A stretch of 64,000 nt of DNA. Source: Lepiota brunneoincarnata. Taxonomy: Eukaryota; Basidiomycota; Agaricomycetes; Agaricales; Agaricaceae. This document shows positions 32,521 to 44,423 of the stretch, one piece after another. The stretch lies in assembly GCA_023014365.1 (NCBI GenBank), contig JAEBUN010000045.1, forward strand, positions 186,001 to 250,000, in the 5' to 3' direction. Numbering within the stretch: position 1 is the first letter of the stretch; each line of letters opens with the position of its first letter. The notes beneath the pieces were generated by a model. The model was given only the letters and a program-made list of their open reading frames with translations. It had not been told where the DNA came from and did no database searches. Both the position numbers and the translations under genes were made by a program.

Positions 32521-33341
32521 ATGACAGAGTACGACTACTCCCCTGGCGCTTATGAGCGGTACCTTGCAAAACAACAAGCAATCGCTCGCTGGGTTGACGA
32601 TACTGTCCGATACCCACCTACCAACCCGTTTCTGCCCTCGATTCGTGGGGAGGACTCAGCACGGGCGCAGGACTCCCCGTCTTCACCGCTCAACTCCACG
32701 TCGGACTCGGACAGCGACAACCTACCGCCGCATCACTACCACCGCCACCACCACCACCACCGAGGCCCCCGAGACCACCATGGTCACAGACATCATCGAC
32801 ATCATCACTCCCACCGTGTGCGCGCAGAGCACGGCCACGGTTCAACTAGACAGCGCTCTTCGTCGTTACCCTCCTCCACAGCGTCTCCATATGGTGTATC
32901 ATCGATGCACACCGCAGGCTATGGTCCACAGCAGCATCCCTATGGTTCAACTCCTGCGTATGATGTCTATAACCCTGGCCCTTCATACAATACCCCTATA
33001 CCCTCAAACCCTGCTTATTATCCTAATACGACAAATGCCGCATATGTTCGGCCTCCACCCGGTCAACCATTAGTTTTGCCTATTCAGGGTGGGACAGGAG
33101 GATATGTCGTTGTGCCGCCAAAAGGTACCTCGTATCAAGTTGTTGTAAGCACATCTTTCCCATGTCCCGGGTTCACATTTACCGAACAGTGATTGCGCAG
33201 AATCAGACCCAGTATCAGTCATCAGCACCGCAGCCTTGGTACAAGCGGGTGTTTTCGCCAACTCCGAGTGGCAAGTCTTCCAAAACGAGCAGCAACGGCA
33301 GTAGAAAGCAAAGCAGCAAATGGAGCTGGGATATATACTGA
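32521..33341 (+). CDS. Histidine-rich, Pro/Tyr-rich protein
   Basis: Exons 32521-33144 and 33201-33341 (donor GTAAGC, acceptor GCGCAG) give 254 residues. After an N-terminal segment (MTEYDYSPGAYERYLAKQQ) and an acidic Ser-Asp stretch comes a region at 71-107 with 19 His in 37 residues, then a Pro/Tyr/Ser/Gly-rich low-complexity region and a basic Ser/Lys-rich C-terminus ending SWDIY. No membrane segment or signal peptide. His clusters bind transition metals such as Zn, Ni or Cu, so metal buffering is possible. Low-complexity composition also fits a condensate-forming protein. Both are inference. Confidence 0.6.
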
Positions 33342-35999
33342 GGCGGCCGAGTTGGGCGGCGTTAGTGCCTCATCTACTAGTCCTTTACCATCCAAGGATA
33401 TTGCGTTCCGTTTGTATCGCCAATTTCTCTTCAACAAGGATACTGGTGCATTTCATTATTTATTTATTTTTTATTCGGAACACTTTTACAGTAGAATGGG
33501 AATTTCGTGTAGCTTGAGCGGGTGAAGGAGGATTTGAAACTAGACCCCTATTCTGAATTCTGCACTCATGAGGAACGGATGTTACCTCACGCCGATGGGC
33601 TCATTACGCTGCAGCGCACTACTGATCGAAATAATACCGTTGATCCCAACTGTCGTGTCCCGGTTCGATGGATGTTCCCGCCGTTTTACTGATATCATGG
33701 TTCTGATAATCCGGATCAGATTGCGGGAGTATTAGATTGTTTGGAACACTCGGAGGTTTTACCTAGATTCTCTTGTGATTTATTTGATCAGTCTCGATTA
33801 CTGGGGCAGGGCACCTCATAAAAAACACAGTTTCGTCTAGTCCTATCAGTTTCTCAGTGTTCAGCCCCGTTTGAGGGTCGGAATCAGACCACAATCACAA
33901 AGAGTGTCGGATAGTGGGATGCTCACGTCATTACGGCGGACAGCAACCCAGCCGCTCAGCCGCCGATTCTCCTCATCCTGGATGTTCACCTATTCTTGGT
34001 CCTTGTTTTCGCAGGTGCTTGCTTCCGTGTCCCAGGGTGGGTTAGGCTGGCGTTTCAGGGTGTCCAAAATTCTGCATCGAAGCCTGTTTAACCTAAATAT
34101 GGGTAAGGGCCGGTGATAGCCGTGGCGGTGGTGGTGGGGCTGATGGCTACGTATTACTGTGCTGGACGATATTAGACTGGTACTTGCAAGGGAGAAAGTG
34201 ATATAAATGGAGATGGGGGGTGGCCTGCCTTTGGGCAGGAGAAGCAGGCATCTGCGGGGAGGTAGTTAGGCAAGTACATACTCATATTGGTTTCCCTTGG
34301 CGCAGGTAAGTTCTGCTGACCCAGAACATTCTGGGGAACAGATGTGCACCGAGCTGTGTGTCCTCGAGGCATCAATACATCAGAGCATCAGACATGAGGC
34401 TCAGCACGTGCCGTATTCGTTTGATCACGTGCTCTGTGACGCATGCTGACCGCCATTTTTCCCTCCTCAAACCTGTCGGGCGATGACGAAGCTAAGCAAC
34501 AGTCGGGTATGGCACCGTCCGTCGAAGGGCTCATTGTGTTATCTGTATCTTGTGTGGATAGCCAGGCCCCTAGGACAGAAGTGAGGCCAGATGACCCATG
34601 ATAATTTGCAATCGGAGCCCTCCATTCTCATATTTCGCCTACATCTACTAGCCTGGTCACAACGCATAGATGCAATTTTCTTTGTATTTTACAGAAGCAT
34701 TTATTCTAGGTTAGCTTCCATGTTGCAATTTTACTTGTATTTTACAGAAGCATTTATTCTAGGTTAGCTTCCATGTAGGGCACCCGCATTACACCTTCCA
34801 TGATATGTCTTGCTGCATGACCGCATCCCACCCCAGAGAAATGGATGAGCTGATCTTGACGCCATCCTCACCCGTCTTCTAGTTACCCATTCATGAGAAT
34901 GAGCACGCTGGCCCCTCGATGTTCTTACCCAAACCATCATCATAGTTCTAGGCCGCGTCATAACTGCTGATATTCCAATCATTAGGTCCGACGTCATTTC
35001 GACCCGAGAGTTCGTACTGACAGCATCGATCACATCGTGACAGATGGAGAACGCTAGTTTCAGGAAAATCATCAGAGGGAAGACTTATCGCTGGCGGCTT
35101 CATTACCTTGTTGGAATGGCAAGAAGGCGTTCCTATGTGTGAATCATCCCAGTCAGACGGGCTATTCGAGGAGGAGAGTGCATGTGCATGCGCCAAGAGG
35201 ATTGAATTCACTGAATTCTATATATTCTATTTTTCAAACATACTAAGCGTTCAATAGCGTCTAAGGGAATATCGATAATACGCTTTGGCGGCGTTGTTGC
35301 CTCAGCCGTGAGTTCATATCGGTACGAGTAGTACAACTGGTCTCGACTGTAGCAGCTGGCAAGAATCTGAAATAGGTTAAAGCTTGGCGCCGTCACGAGT
35401 GGGACTATAGCAGTGGGAAAAGATCATCAGTGAGCAACTTGCGTTGTGATATCAAATCGGATGACAGTTACATCTTTCATATCCCTGACTGGACTGTTGA
35501 ACGCTCCTTGAAAAGGCTCGGCTCGTCTGAGCAATGGTGGTGCGGATGGGCGGACCGTAGCATACACACTTATTGTTCACGTCAACATGAAAACGAAGCG
35601 CCTGGCGTTTGGGCTTACACCCAAGAAATATGCGATACTTTAAAAGACCGAAATATTTGGTCAGCCCACTTGGTGTTGGTGCAGAATGCTCAACAGCCTT
35701 TGCGCAGGATTAATTGCTAACCTAGTCTTTCAAAGAGCAGCCACTTACCAGAGGGAACGAGTCTGGCAACTGTCTGGTGCTCGTCATTCAAACGAGTACT
35801 GTCTGGGAGATATTTTCGTTTTTGGACATTAGATTCACATGGGAATACGCATTTATATTTTGTCCAACTTTCACCATTAAGCCTTAGTCTACAGCGATAT
35901 ACATATCGGGGTTTCTGCTAATGAAGCTCACATACAGAGGCAATGCGGTGGCGGTATAAAGTGATGTGGCGACCCTGTTGACACCGGCACACGAACAAC
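33342..35999. other. Intergenic, no firm gene
   Basis: Contains a 53 bp tandem duplication at 34671-34776. A minus-strand stretch at 35208-35396 (YSYRYELTAEAT, LDAIERL) faintly resembles the C-terminal part of fungal F-box proteins, but no ATG or complete frame supports a gene. A plus-strand frame at 35430-35720 (96 codons) has no recognisable domain. Confidence 0.35.
34671..34776. repeat. 53 bp tandem duplication, two copies
   Basis: The unit GCAATTTT...CTTCCATGT is repeated with only two mismatches and a shift of 53 bp. No coding role seen. Confidence 0.85.
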
Positions 36000-37100
36000 G
36001 GCTTTCGGTACATGTCCCTTGGATAATATGATATTCCTGAGCCCAGGCTGGCACCAGGAATCCCTACCCTTGCTTACCGTTTAGCACCCCAGTTGCCTTA
36101 TTACAGGAACCTCATCACTCGGAGGCTTGCCGACGACACAACGATCATCGAGGGGGACCTCCGTTCTCAATCTAAGGTATTGCTCATCGCACCACTTAAG
36201 ATTTTGAAGGAGATTAAGCTGCTCGGTGCCGAACGGCCATCTTTGATTGTCTCGGATGGACTGGACGAGTGTGATGAGGAGGAGGCTCAGTCCGAGTTTG
36301 CCGAGCTCATCAGCGAACAGATCCGGCTTGTCAAATCATTCTCCCCTGATTTGGATGATCTGCAGTCGGCCATAGCGGCACCTCAAGGGTCCGCTTCTGA
36401 GAAGAGACTCTGGGATCCACTGCGTGCGCGAAAAAATGTCCATTGGTACTATCGAAGCTCAGGCGGACGTCAAACGTTTCCTTCAGGATGGTTTCAGAGA
36501 TATTCAACGAGGATACTGGGACGCCTTTGACGTTGGATAACGACCCATGGCCGTTGGAGACTCAGTTGTTGCAACTCGCGGCTGCAGCATCCGGATTGTT
36601 CATCATCGCTGCGACTATCCCTAGATTCGTCGGTGATAAGGAGAGATGTGAGCCACAGGAACAGCCTGAGATCTGTCTCAAACTCGTCAGGACTTCGTGC
36701 GATGCTGGAGTAGCCAACCCATTACGTGCATTAGATCGCCTTTATCAACAATTTCTCTCCAATATTCCAACCGATGCTCTACGAACCGCTATGCGCATCC
36801 TTAGATTTTTTGTTCCCTATCCAGCAAGTGGACTCCCCGCCCAAGAGGTCTCAAATTTCCTTCGTCTTAGCGCGCCTCGTTATGCACCGCCCTCAGACAG
36901 CTGCACTCTGTGCTTGATACACCCCTACCCGATGATGCCCATGAGGAGCGCCTGCGGTTCTACCATTCTTGTTTCGCCAACTTTCTCCAGAATCCGACCC
37001 AGGCCGAACGTTTGAAAGCCCGCTACGATATTGCTGTGCAGCCGATGCACTGGTGTAATCACTCAGTCAAACATGAATGCCCATTTGATGGTGAGTCACA
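36000..37100 (+). pseudogene. NACHT-domain (NLR-like) STAND NTPase fragment
   Basis: Frame at 36093 onwards gives IPTLAYRL, QLPYYRNLI, EGDLRSQ and SLIVSDGLDECDEEEAQ, the Walker B region of fungal NACHT proteins (hhhhDGLDEC), with Ser replacing the usual Ile/Leu before the aspartate. Then comes the sensor-like MICSRP with a stop right after it (TAG at the usual Glu), FLQDGF, a winged-helix region (LLQLAAAASGLFIIAATI, LYQQFLSNI, LRFFVP) and RFYHSCFANFL. At least three frame changes or stops occur. The P-loop and any N-terminal effector domain are missing, as are the C-terminal repeats. The family acts in self/non-self recognition and programmed cell death. This copy is a remnant. Confidence 0.6.
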
Positions 37101-37699
37101 CGCGAAACGTGTTGCTCTGGTTCTGATTTGCCACAAGACACTAGTACGTTTCACAGCTAGCATCCAGGGATCAAGTGGAGGGTGGGACACACGAGGAAGG
37201 AGAGGACTCAACTGGAACATATCCATAGCCTTGCTGCCCTTGCATCTCAACTTGTCCGGGATGTCCACCGTCAGGTCGACAGTGGAAGAATTCTGGAGCT
37301 CATCTGTGGGCTTAACCAATTTGATTCCTGTCACCTGGGGAAAGTACCGGAGCAAACCTTTTTTTCTTTTGTGATTGGCTCCATCTCCTGTTGGGTTTTA
37401 ACTTTTATCCTTAGCACTTCTTTGAATGACTGGATATGCTAGACAGGGGAGACGGAATGATGGTTGATCCGGGTAGAAGCGGGGGGTAAGACGGGGGAAC
37501 AAATCCTGCGGGATTATGGAAGACTTACAAGAGAGGCGAGGTTTCACTTGCGAGCAAGCTACCCAATCGTCCTTACACCCGACAAAGTCATCCACAAGTG
37601 CATTTAGTTCACCCGTGATTGTTACCCCGACTTAGGCGATCATTCCGCTATTACCAGCTGTGTTCAACATATCAAGGGCCAAGATAACCCTACCCCTCT

Positions 37700-38471
37700 G
37701 ACGCCTTAAGCAGCGGGCCCCTTGGAGGCCGCTAAAAGTGCGAAGAAAGTCGAGAAGTACGAGGAGGCATCGATCGCTACACCACAGCTATCCGTAAGTG
37801 CACTTTCCCGGTTTTCTGACGGTCCACTCGGTTCGCACCACTACTAACAGAGCTGAGCCGCCAAGAGCCGACATATTGGACCAACTGAGCTGCGGCCTGT
37901 ATAGCACTCAATCATTTCCACCCGGCGCTTCTGAACTGTCAGAATGTGGCCATTCCCCAGTCTTCCTCCCCCTCACCCGAGACCGTCTTCCGCCTCGCCT
38001 GTTGTCAGCTTGTGCTTGGCTCAACAAAAGATGCCATGTTTAGACTCTATCATCAATTATATCTTTTCCATTGAACGTAATAATGCCCACGGCATTGCAA
38101 TTGCGGGAGAGGATAAAAGTTTCAGGAGGATATGAGAAGCGATTTAAGACGGTGGAAGAAAAAAAGAGTGGACAGATGCACGATTGGCGCCCTATCAATG
38201 TTTGAAAGCAATTGAGGGGGAGGGTGAGGAGATACCGGAGGAATGGAATATCTGGAGAGTGAGATTTGACATAGTGCGAAGAAATTGGGATGGTGCTAAC
38301 ACTGTGCTTAGGAACGTCCTTCGGGAAAACTCCACTTCGTCAGACATCCTCGCTTTAGGCGGCCTCGTGCTATTTTTAAGCGGAGGGTTGCGCCATGCGC
38401 TCCCACGCAGCTCTGACCGCTGTATCATCGAGCTTCAGAGACATGCCCTGCTAATCGAATTTTGTCCTTAA
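37700..38471 (+). pseudogene. TPR co-chaperone (DNAJC7-like) remnant
   Basis: Short conserved stretches appear in different frames: KYEEA followed, after a two-base slip, by DRYTTAI; then PETVFRLACCQLVLGSTKDAMF read in one frame near 37975-38040; NNAHG near 38085; and EEIPEEWNIWRVRFD with NWDGAN and LALGGLVLFLSG in a single frame at 38184-38471. In order they follow the TPR array of fungal DnaJ/TPR co-chaperones (TPR2/DNAJC7 type). A donor (GTAAGTG) follows the first block. There is no J domain and no continuous frame, so this is a decayed, 3'-truncated copy. Family assignment is from memory of motifs and is moderate. Confidence 0.45.
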
Positions 38472-41180
38472 GCTAATGGTGGTGTTGCGTTTATGCGTGT
38501 GGCATTTCTACCCCAATGTCAGTTCCCCCCGTTTCCGAAATTATTCTATTTCTATCTGCACCCAGTGGAGAAGGACAACTCGGCAGTGGTGGGAAGTACC
38601 AATGGTCCACCGCAACTGTGGGTTGGCGACGTACTCATGAATGACAGTTTTCCATAGAATTGTCAGGGGCGATTTAGGGTTCTATGCATCAACCGATGGG
38701 CCGTGTGAACTTCCTTCTTGTAAATCACTAGTCATGGATGTATTTCAGAGTACATGGAATCTGTGATGCTTGCCATCCAGCATCGGATCAACTTCGTCCT
38801 TCATCTGTCAGCGGTACATCGAATGCTTTATTCAAGACGCTCATATTGTAGGGACGTCCTCTCAGCTATGCGAGGACAACACGATTATCTAGTGTAGTTC
38901 GGCGCTCCTTTATCTCTTTCTTACCTTACACCTCATTACTCATTTCTCCCTCGTTTACGTAGAAACCCACTCTTTATCTCAGCCTCGTTCTCGTTTTTCT
39001 GCATACTTACCATTCCTTTTAGTTCCGATCTCGTAGAAGCTCAGACTCGTGAATTCAAATAACATGCCACCTAGTACGCAAATAGATTTCCTTTTTCCCC
39101 GAAGCCCAGCGCAGCCTTACATTAGGGGAAGTCACATGCAAGAAATAATGTTCCTGGGCTATCCCAAGTCCACCCACGGGATTATAATCCTTAGCAGGTA
39201 GTGTGAACAGTGAAGGTCCCTATCAACGATTGTTGTTAGTGGTGCAAATAGATGAGAATGGCTGAATTGTATCGAACCTTTGGGCTCTTTACCGTCCCCT
39301 CAGGCTCCTCTTCAGGCTTCTTTTCGGACTTCTTGGAGACTTGATTTTGGGAACTTGTTTGCCCTTGCCATTTTTCTTCTTGTTTATTGTACTGCCCTTC
39401 TTCTGGGACGTGCTACCATCCTGTCCACGCCCACACCAGATTAATATGTGACTGGACACAGAGTAGATTTACTCATACCGTCATATTGTTCTAGTTGTAT
39501 TTATTCGGACTTTTTGGCACAAAGATAACCTGGATCTATGTTCCTGGAGCAGAACTGAAAGAGGAGAGAGCGGTGGTTGTCTCCTGATATCATCTGGGTA
39601 CCCAAGGTAGGATTTGGTGTTGAATGGGTGTTCTGCCACTTGGGTTAGGAACAGGGTGGGGGGGATTGCTGCTACAAATGGGGTCTCCTAGGTATATAAT
39701 CTAGGTTATCTCGGAAAGGAACCTGTAGGGTGCCGAGCAGCAATTTGAATGGTGTGAGGGAGGAAACGCGCTTGCGAGTGGAACTTCACGCGCGCTCCCT
39801 CCTCACCATTGTGCTTCCCGGTGGCACAATGCCTCTCTTCCTCTAGCGTAGTTCTTACCGCTGTTTCCGTAAATACTCATTCTTTCTCCTTCGCAACGTA
39901 TTCTAGCAGTCACTAGCTAATTGTCTTGTAGGTAGTATAAAGCTGGTGCTCAAGCACCTCAGTCGAGGGAGTTTTTTTTCCCCGCTCTCACTTTTGGACC
40001 TCTTTTTCTCTCTCTCACATTTCGAACCCACTGTCCTTACTCGCTTCGTAATCACACTCGCTTATTCTCTGAACTCTTGACGGACTTGAGCCCCGGTGAC
40101 CGTCCCGTCGGTCCCACTCGTTATTTCTTTACCTTTGTCGCGAACGCGACTTGTTGTCTTTCAATGGTCCGGCTAGGGTTATCTTATTGTGGTCCCGTCA
40201 TGCCGATGGATTTCTGATATGGATCACTTCCTGCGGGCGATCTGACAAATTTACTGAAATTCAAGTCTGGGGAGATCTGGGGCTTTCTTGATCCCCGTAG
40301 CGCTCCAGATATTTACCGCAGTGTCCTGTTCCTGGAGGCTGAGCGGCAAAGCCCATAACATTTCGGTGTGTTCAACTTAATCCGCATGCCCAAAAGAGGC
40401 AAATCTAACGTTTAGGCCCACTGGATGTCCGGGTGGTTGGCTTGGGCATTGGGCCTTGGATCCCCTGGTGCAACCCATTTTTCATAGCTAAGTAGTTTCC
40501 ATTTCAGATGATGATCGAAAACGTGAGTTGGGCAAATTTTTAAGAATGATTGTTCGCAGCTTCAAAGACCAGATTGCAAATCCAGAAGATTAAGCACGAT
40601 ACGAAAATTCACCTTTTCACCACTTAACCCTGGAGTTGTGTTTTATTGCAATAAATCCGTGTAAAACTGGACTCGATGTGCAAACCCACCTATTTCCGCT
40701 ATGGTTCCCCGTTGTCCCGCAAGGGAAAGGAACGGTAGAAGTGCCAGAAACGGCATGTACTATGGTTGTTGCTACGGAAATCCCCACAGAGTAGAGCTCT
40801 GAAGGGGAACCGTATATATATGCATGATAGTATAATATGGTCTGCCTCAGTCAAACATGAGATATCAGAGCTCGTCCGAGGCAATACTCCATCCGAATCA
40901 ACTCTCTATTACAGTGTCAGGAGGGAAAGTCTTGCTGCCCGGAGCTTTATCGCCGACTCACAACCGAACTCCTTAGGGCTGACTCATACACCCCTTATGT
41001 TTAGCATGGGACCTTAAGGATCGAGAGCTTTCAGGCCTATACCACGATTTACAAGTGGCATAGACTCATGACAACAACGATAAGCAAGCTTTGCTTGGTT
41101 AAAGTTACGGTTCAATAGACTGGTGTTACTTCAATTCATTTAGAATCCGGGGGGCCGGGATATGTATCAAACGTCAAGGC
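38472..41180. other. Intergenic, no supported gene
   Basis: AT-mixed sequence with few frames longer than 60 codons. A Lys/Ser-rich basic minus-strand stretch near 39290-39420 may be a gene scrap. An imperfect hairpin (GTGAGGGAGG / CCTCCTCAC arms) lies at 39754-39808. Confidence 0.4.
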
Positions 41181-41185
41181 TCATG
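41181..41185. repeat. Target-site duplication TCATG, left
   Basis: TCATG directly before the 5' LTR, repeated at 51584-51588 after the 3' LTR. A 5 bp TSD fits a Ty3/Gypsy integrase and shows that both ends belong to one insertion. Confidence 0.9.
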
Positions 41186-41350
41186 TGTAACCGGTAGCTA
41201 CATATTCTCGTCTATCCTACATAGTGTGACCGGTAGTAACGGTCACAGTAGTTACACTTTTAATCATCAACTCTCATCGCAGAGACCGTTCAGATCGAAT
41301 TCTGACCGTAATTCTAAGTGTAATTCTACCTGGAACGTCAACGCGTTTCA
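41186..41350 (+). repeat. 5' LTR, 165 bp
   Basis: Starts TGTAACCGG and ends GTTTCA. Identical at all 165 positions to the 3' LTR, including every CpG. It is unusually short and has no clear TATA box. Confidence 0.95.
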
Positions 41351-41486
41351 ATTTTTTCGATCTACGGATACTGTACACCAACGCCTCCCACCTCTCAGCT
41401 TTACCTCTCATCTCTCACCCTCCAACTCTTGTGTTTCGCCTCACACTTCTGCACTACACAAACCACCAACCAACAACTCGTAAAAA

Positions 41487-44423
41487 ATGAACCCAATAGG
41501 ACCACAATACGAATCTCATAGGGCAACCCCCAACATACCCCACACGAGTAACCATCAACAATACCATACTGGAAGGGACTATAACTATTGGGAACACAAC
41601 CCATATACATTACGAGCGGCACAATGGCCCGATAATACCCAGGAAACCCAGGAAGAGATTGAGGAAACACAACAGGACCTCACCCCGGAACCCAATGAAA
41701 CTACGACGAATACCAAATGTGATGTAACACCAGAACCCACACCAAATAGCTACCGCTACCATGCAAAACCAGAACACACCCTTACTGAATCTCCGGAGAT
41801 TGTTGACCTCCGATTACATGACATTTGGGACATCTACGAAATTGATAGCATGAAACAACGTGAAGCTATCATAGAAGAAGCACGAAGGGAGACACAATGC
41901 TTATTCCAAAAAGCTGGAATAGGTGAGTACTTTGAGGAGAATGAAAATTACCCAAAAATGCTAATGAACACCATTGGCGAAATTGCCATGGTATACATAC
42001 GCACCCGAGCTGAGAGACAACACTCAAACTCATCTACGCCAATTAGCGGCATATTCGAACGATTCCACACTGAGCACACCCAACACAGGGACCCAGTCAA
42101 CATACCAATCAGGACTGGAGAAAGAGCACCCTCTGACGCTGCGTCCCTTCATACTATTGATCAAGCTAACGAAAGCTTATTCAACCCAAGGAATCCTGAT
42201 GAATCTAGTGAAATATACCGATGCTGAGTGGCAGCCCAGGAATGATCCATCAAATATGGAAATATGCCCCGAGGAATGGCATCAGTAGGCCCTTCACCAC
42301 TACAAATGCCTACTCGGTACAACATAGCAACTTGATCACCAATTAATGCCGGACTGTCACACATACAACGAATCGAACGTAGACCAGACCCCTCACAAGA
42401 TACAGGAAGAACAGGCCCAACAGTCCATTTCGAGGACAATGCGACCAACTCTCAACCCAACACGTCCACAGCAGTAGAAAACAGATCAACAAGGGATACC
42501 CCACCGCAGGCACCAAGGACAACAACCCACACAAACCCAACAACTAATATACGGACAATCCAACCGCTCAACGTGATGCGACCAACCGCAATACGAGCAA
42601 CCGCGCCTACACAAGGGGCACCTCACCCAACCTCAAACACCATTTGTAACACACCTATGATAACCACACTGACCTCACGACAACAACGCCCAACTTTGGC
42701 CCCAATTACCACTACAAACCCTAACCCCCAACTGCCCTTCTCAAATGATCGCATCCCTCCCATACAAGTAAATACTGCCACAACTACGAGATATCCTAAT
42801 AGCCATGTACCACCACGCAACACCTATATACACCCACAACGACTTAATAACATGGCTAATATACACACCCCGATCAATAATAACAGCTTCAGTCAGGGTA
42901 TACAACTCATAACTGCACCACTACCCACACTATCATTGCCCCAACCGATCCCAGGACCAATGGGACATCAGGGTGTGACTGATGCTATCACTGCTCATAA
43001 GGAGTGCATGCATCAACGATTAAGAGATATAATTGATCGCTACTTATCCCATCCCCCAGACCCTCATGATAAGAGCAAACCTAAAGGACCATCAGATGAT
43101 GGAGCTGAAACATATAAAGGAAGTCCAAGATTTCGAGATCTTGAACGATTTGTAACATCACATTGCCTTGAGTATTTCCTCCAAGGCCTAGGAGGACCCA
43201 AATTTGATAAAGACCAGAAAAGACTCTTTAGCCTACCTCGATACCTTAGAGGACAAGCAAAAGAACATGTAATGTGACACGTTACAGGAACAATGAGCAC
43301 ACAACAAGCATGGACATTTGACAATGCTATAATGGCATTATATGACCGATTTGTGCAACCAACCTCAACTTTCGAAGCTTGCGAAAACTTCAAAAATACA
43401 AAATATGACCCAAAACTGGGTGTACAAATTTTCTGGGAAAACCTGATAGACCATGCATCATGCATGATGATACAACCAGACAGCTACAGCCTGCTCCAGA
43501 AATTCTTGCAGGAACTACATGCAGATATGCTACAGTTCCTATTTACAACATCACGCCTACAGCCAGAAATCAACAGCCCAGAGGAATTTCGAGACTTTGC
43601 AGTAGCTTACAAAGCATCTACCAAACAACATTCATTCTATGTGAAGGGATGGGACCTTCAGAACACATCTCATCACCATACCCCAAAACCCACCTATGAC
43701 TCATATAAATAGCGATCAACAACTTGGGTAACAATCCCAAGACCACGGAACAACATTACCCAATCACAGAATACTGAACTTCGTAAATATCGCAACCCTG
43801 AGAATCAACAAGATCAACAAGATCACCATCCTACAATAGGCAACCAATCAAGACTTCATAACATAAATTACACCAATCGTAAACCTGAAGAACCACTAAA
43901 ACCAGGGAAACAAGATACACGAGACCATAGAAACAAACCCACAACTACTGAAAACAAAGGAAAAGCCCCTCAAATAAAATGCTTCAGATGTGGAGGTAAC
44001 CACTTTGCAAACCAATGTACCGAACCAAGGAAATACCTACATTTACATGCAGCACATAGTGATAATGGTGAAGAACCTGAGAAAGACATGAATGAGTCAA
44101 ATAATGACATTGGACTTGAGAATTCTCATAACCACTCACTACTTGATGATGATGAGAACAATAGTGATGAGAATGCCACTGAAGTCAAAATTACAGACTA
44201 TGAATGGATAGAGGATGACAATGCATCTGATATTGACTTTAATGCAGCAATAACAGTAACCCCATCTGTGATAGGAGAATGTCACAATGATGACCACATT
44301 GCGAAAATGAGGGTAAAACTCACCAAAGAAAAAGACCAAATCACATGCCCTCAACCCACAAACAACGAGAAAAGATGCCTAGCGTCCTTGGTAAAAATTG
44401 GAGATATTGAGGCATGGGCACTT
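41487..44423 (+). pseudogene. gag of the chromovirus
   Basis: One frame (ATG 41487) runs to 44423, broken by TGA at 42225, 42243, 42333 and 43275 and TAG at 43710. The N-terminal third is Thr/Pro/Asn-rich. The central part (RFRDLERFV, LRGQAKEHV, TFDNAIMALYDRFV, FRDFAVAY) is the capsid domain of this gag family. At 43980-44018 a zinc knuckle reads CFRCGGNHFANQC, a CX2CX3HX4C variant one residue shorter than the usual CCHC box. An acidic tail leads into the protease. AT-rich codon choice differs from host genes. Confidence 0.85.
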
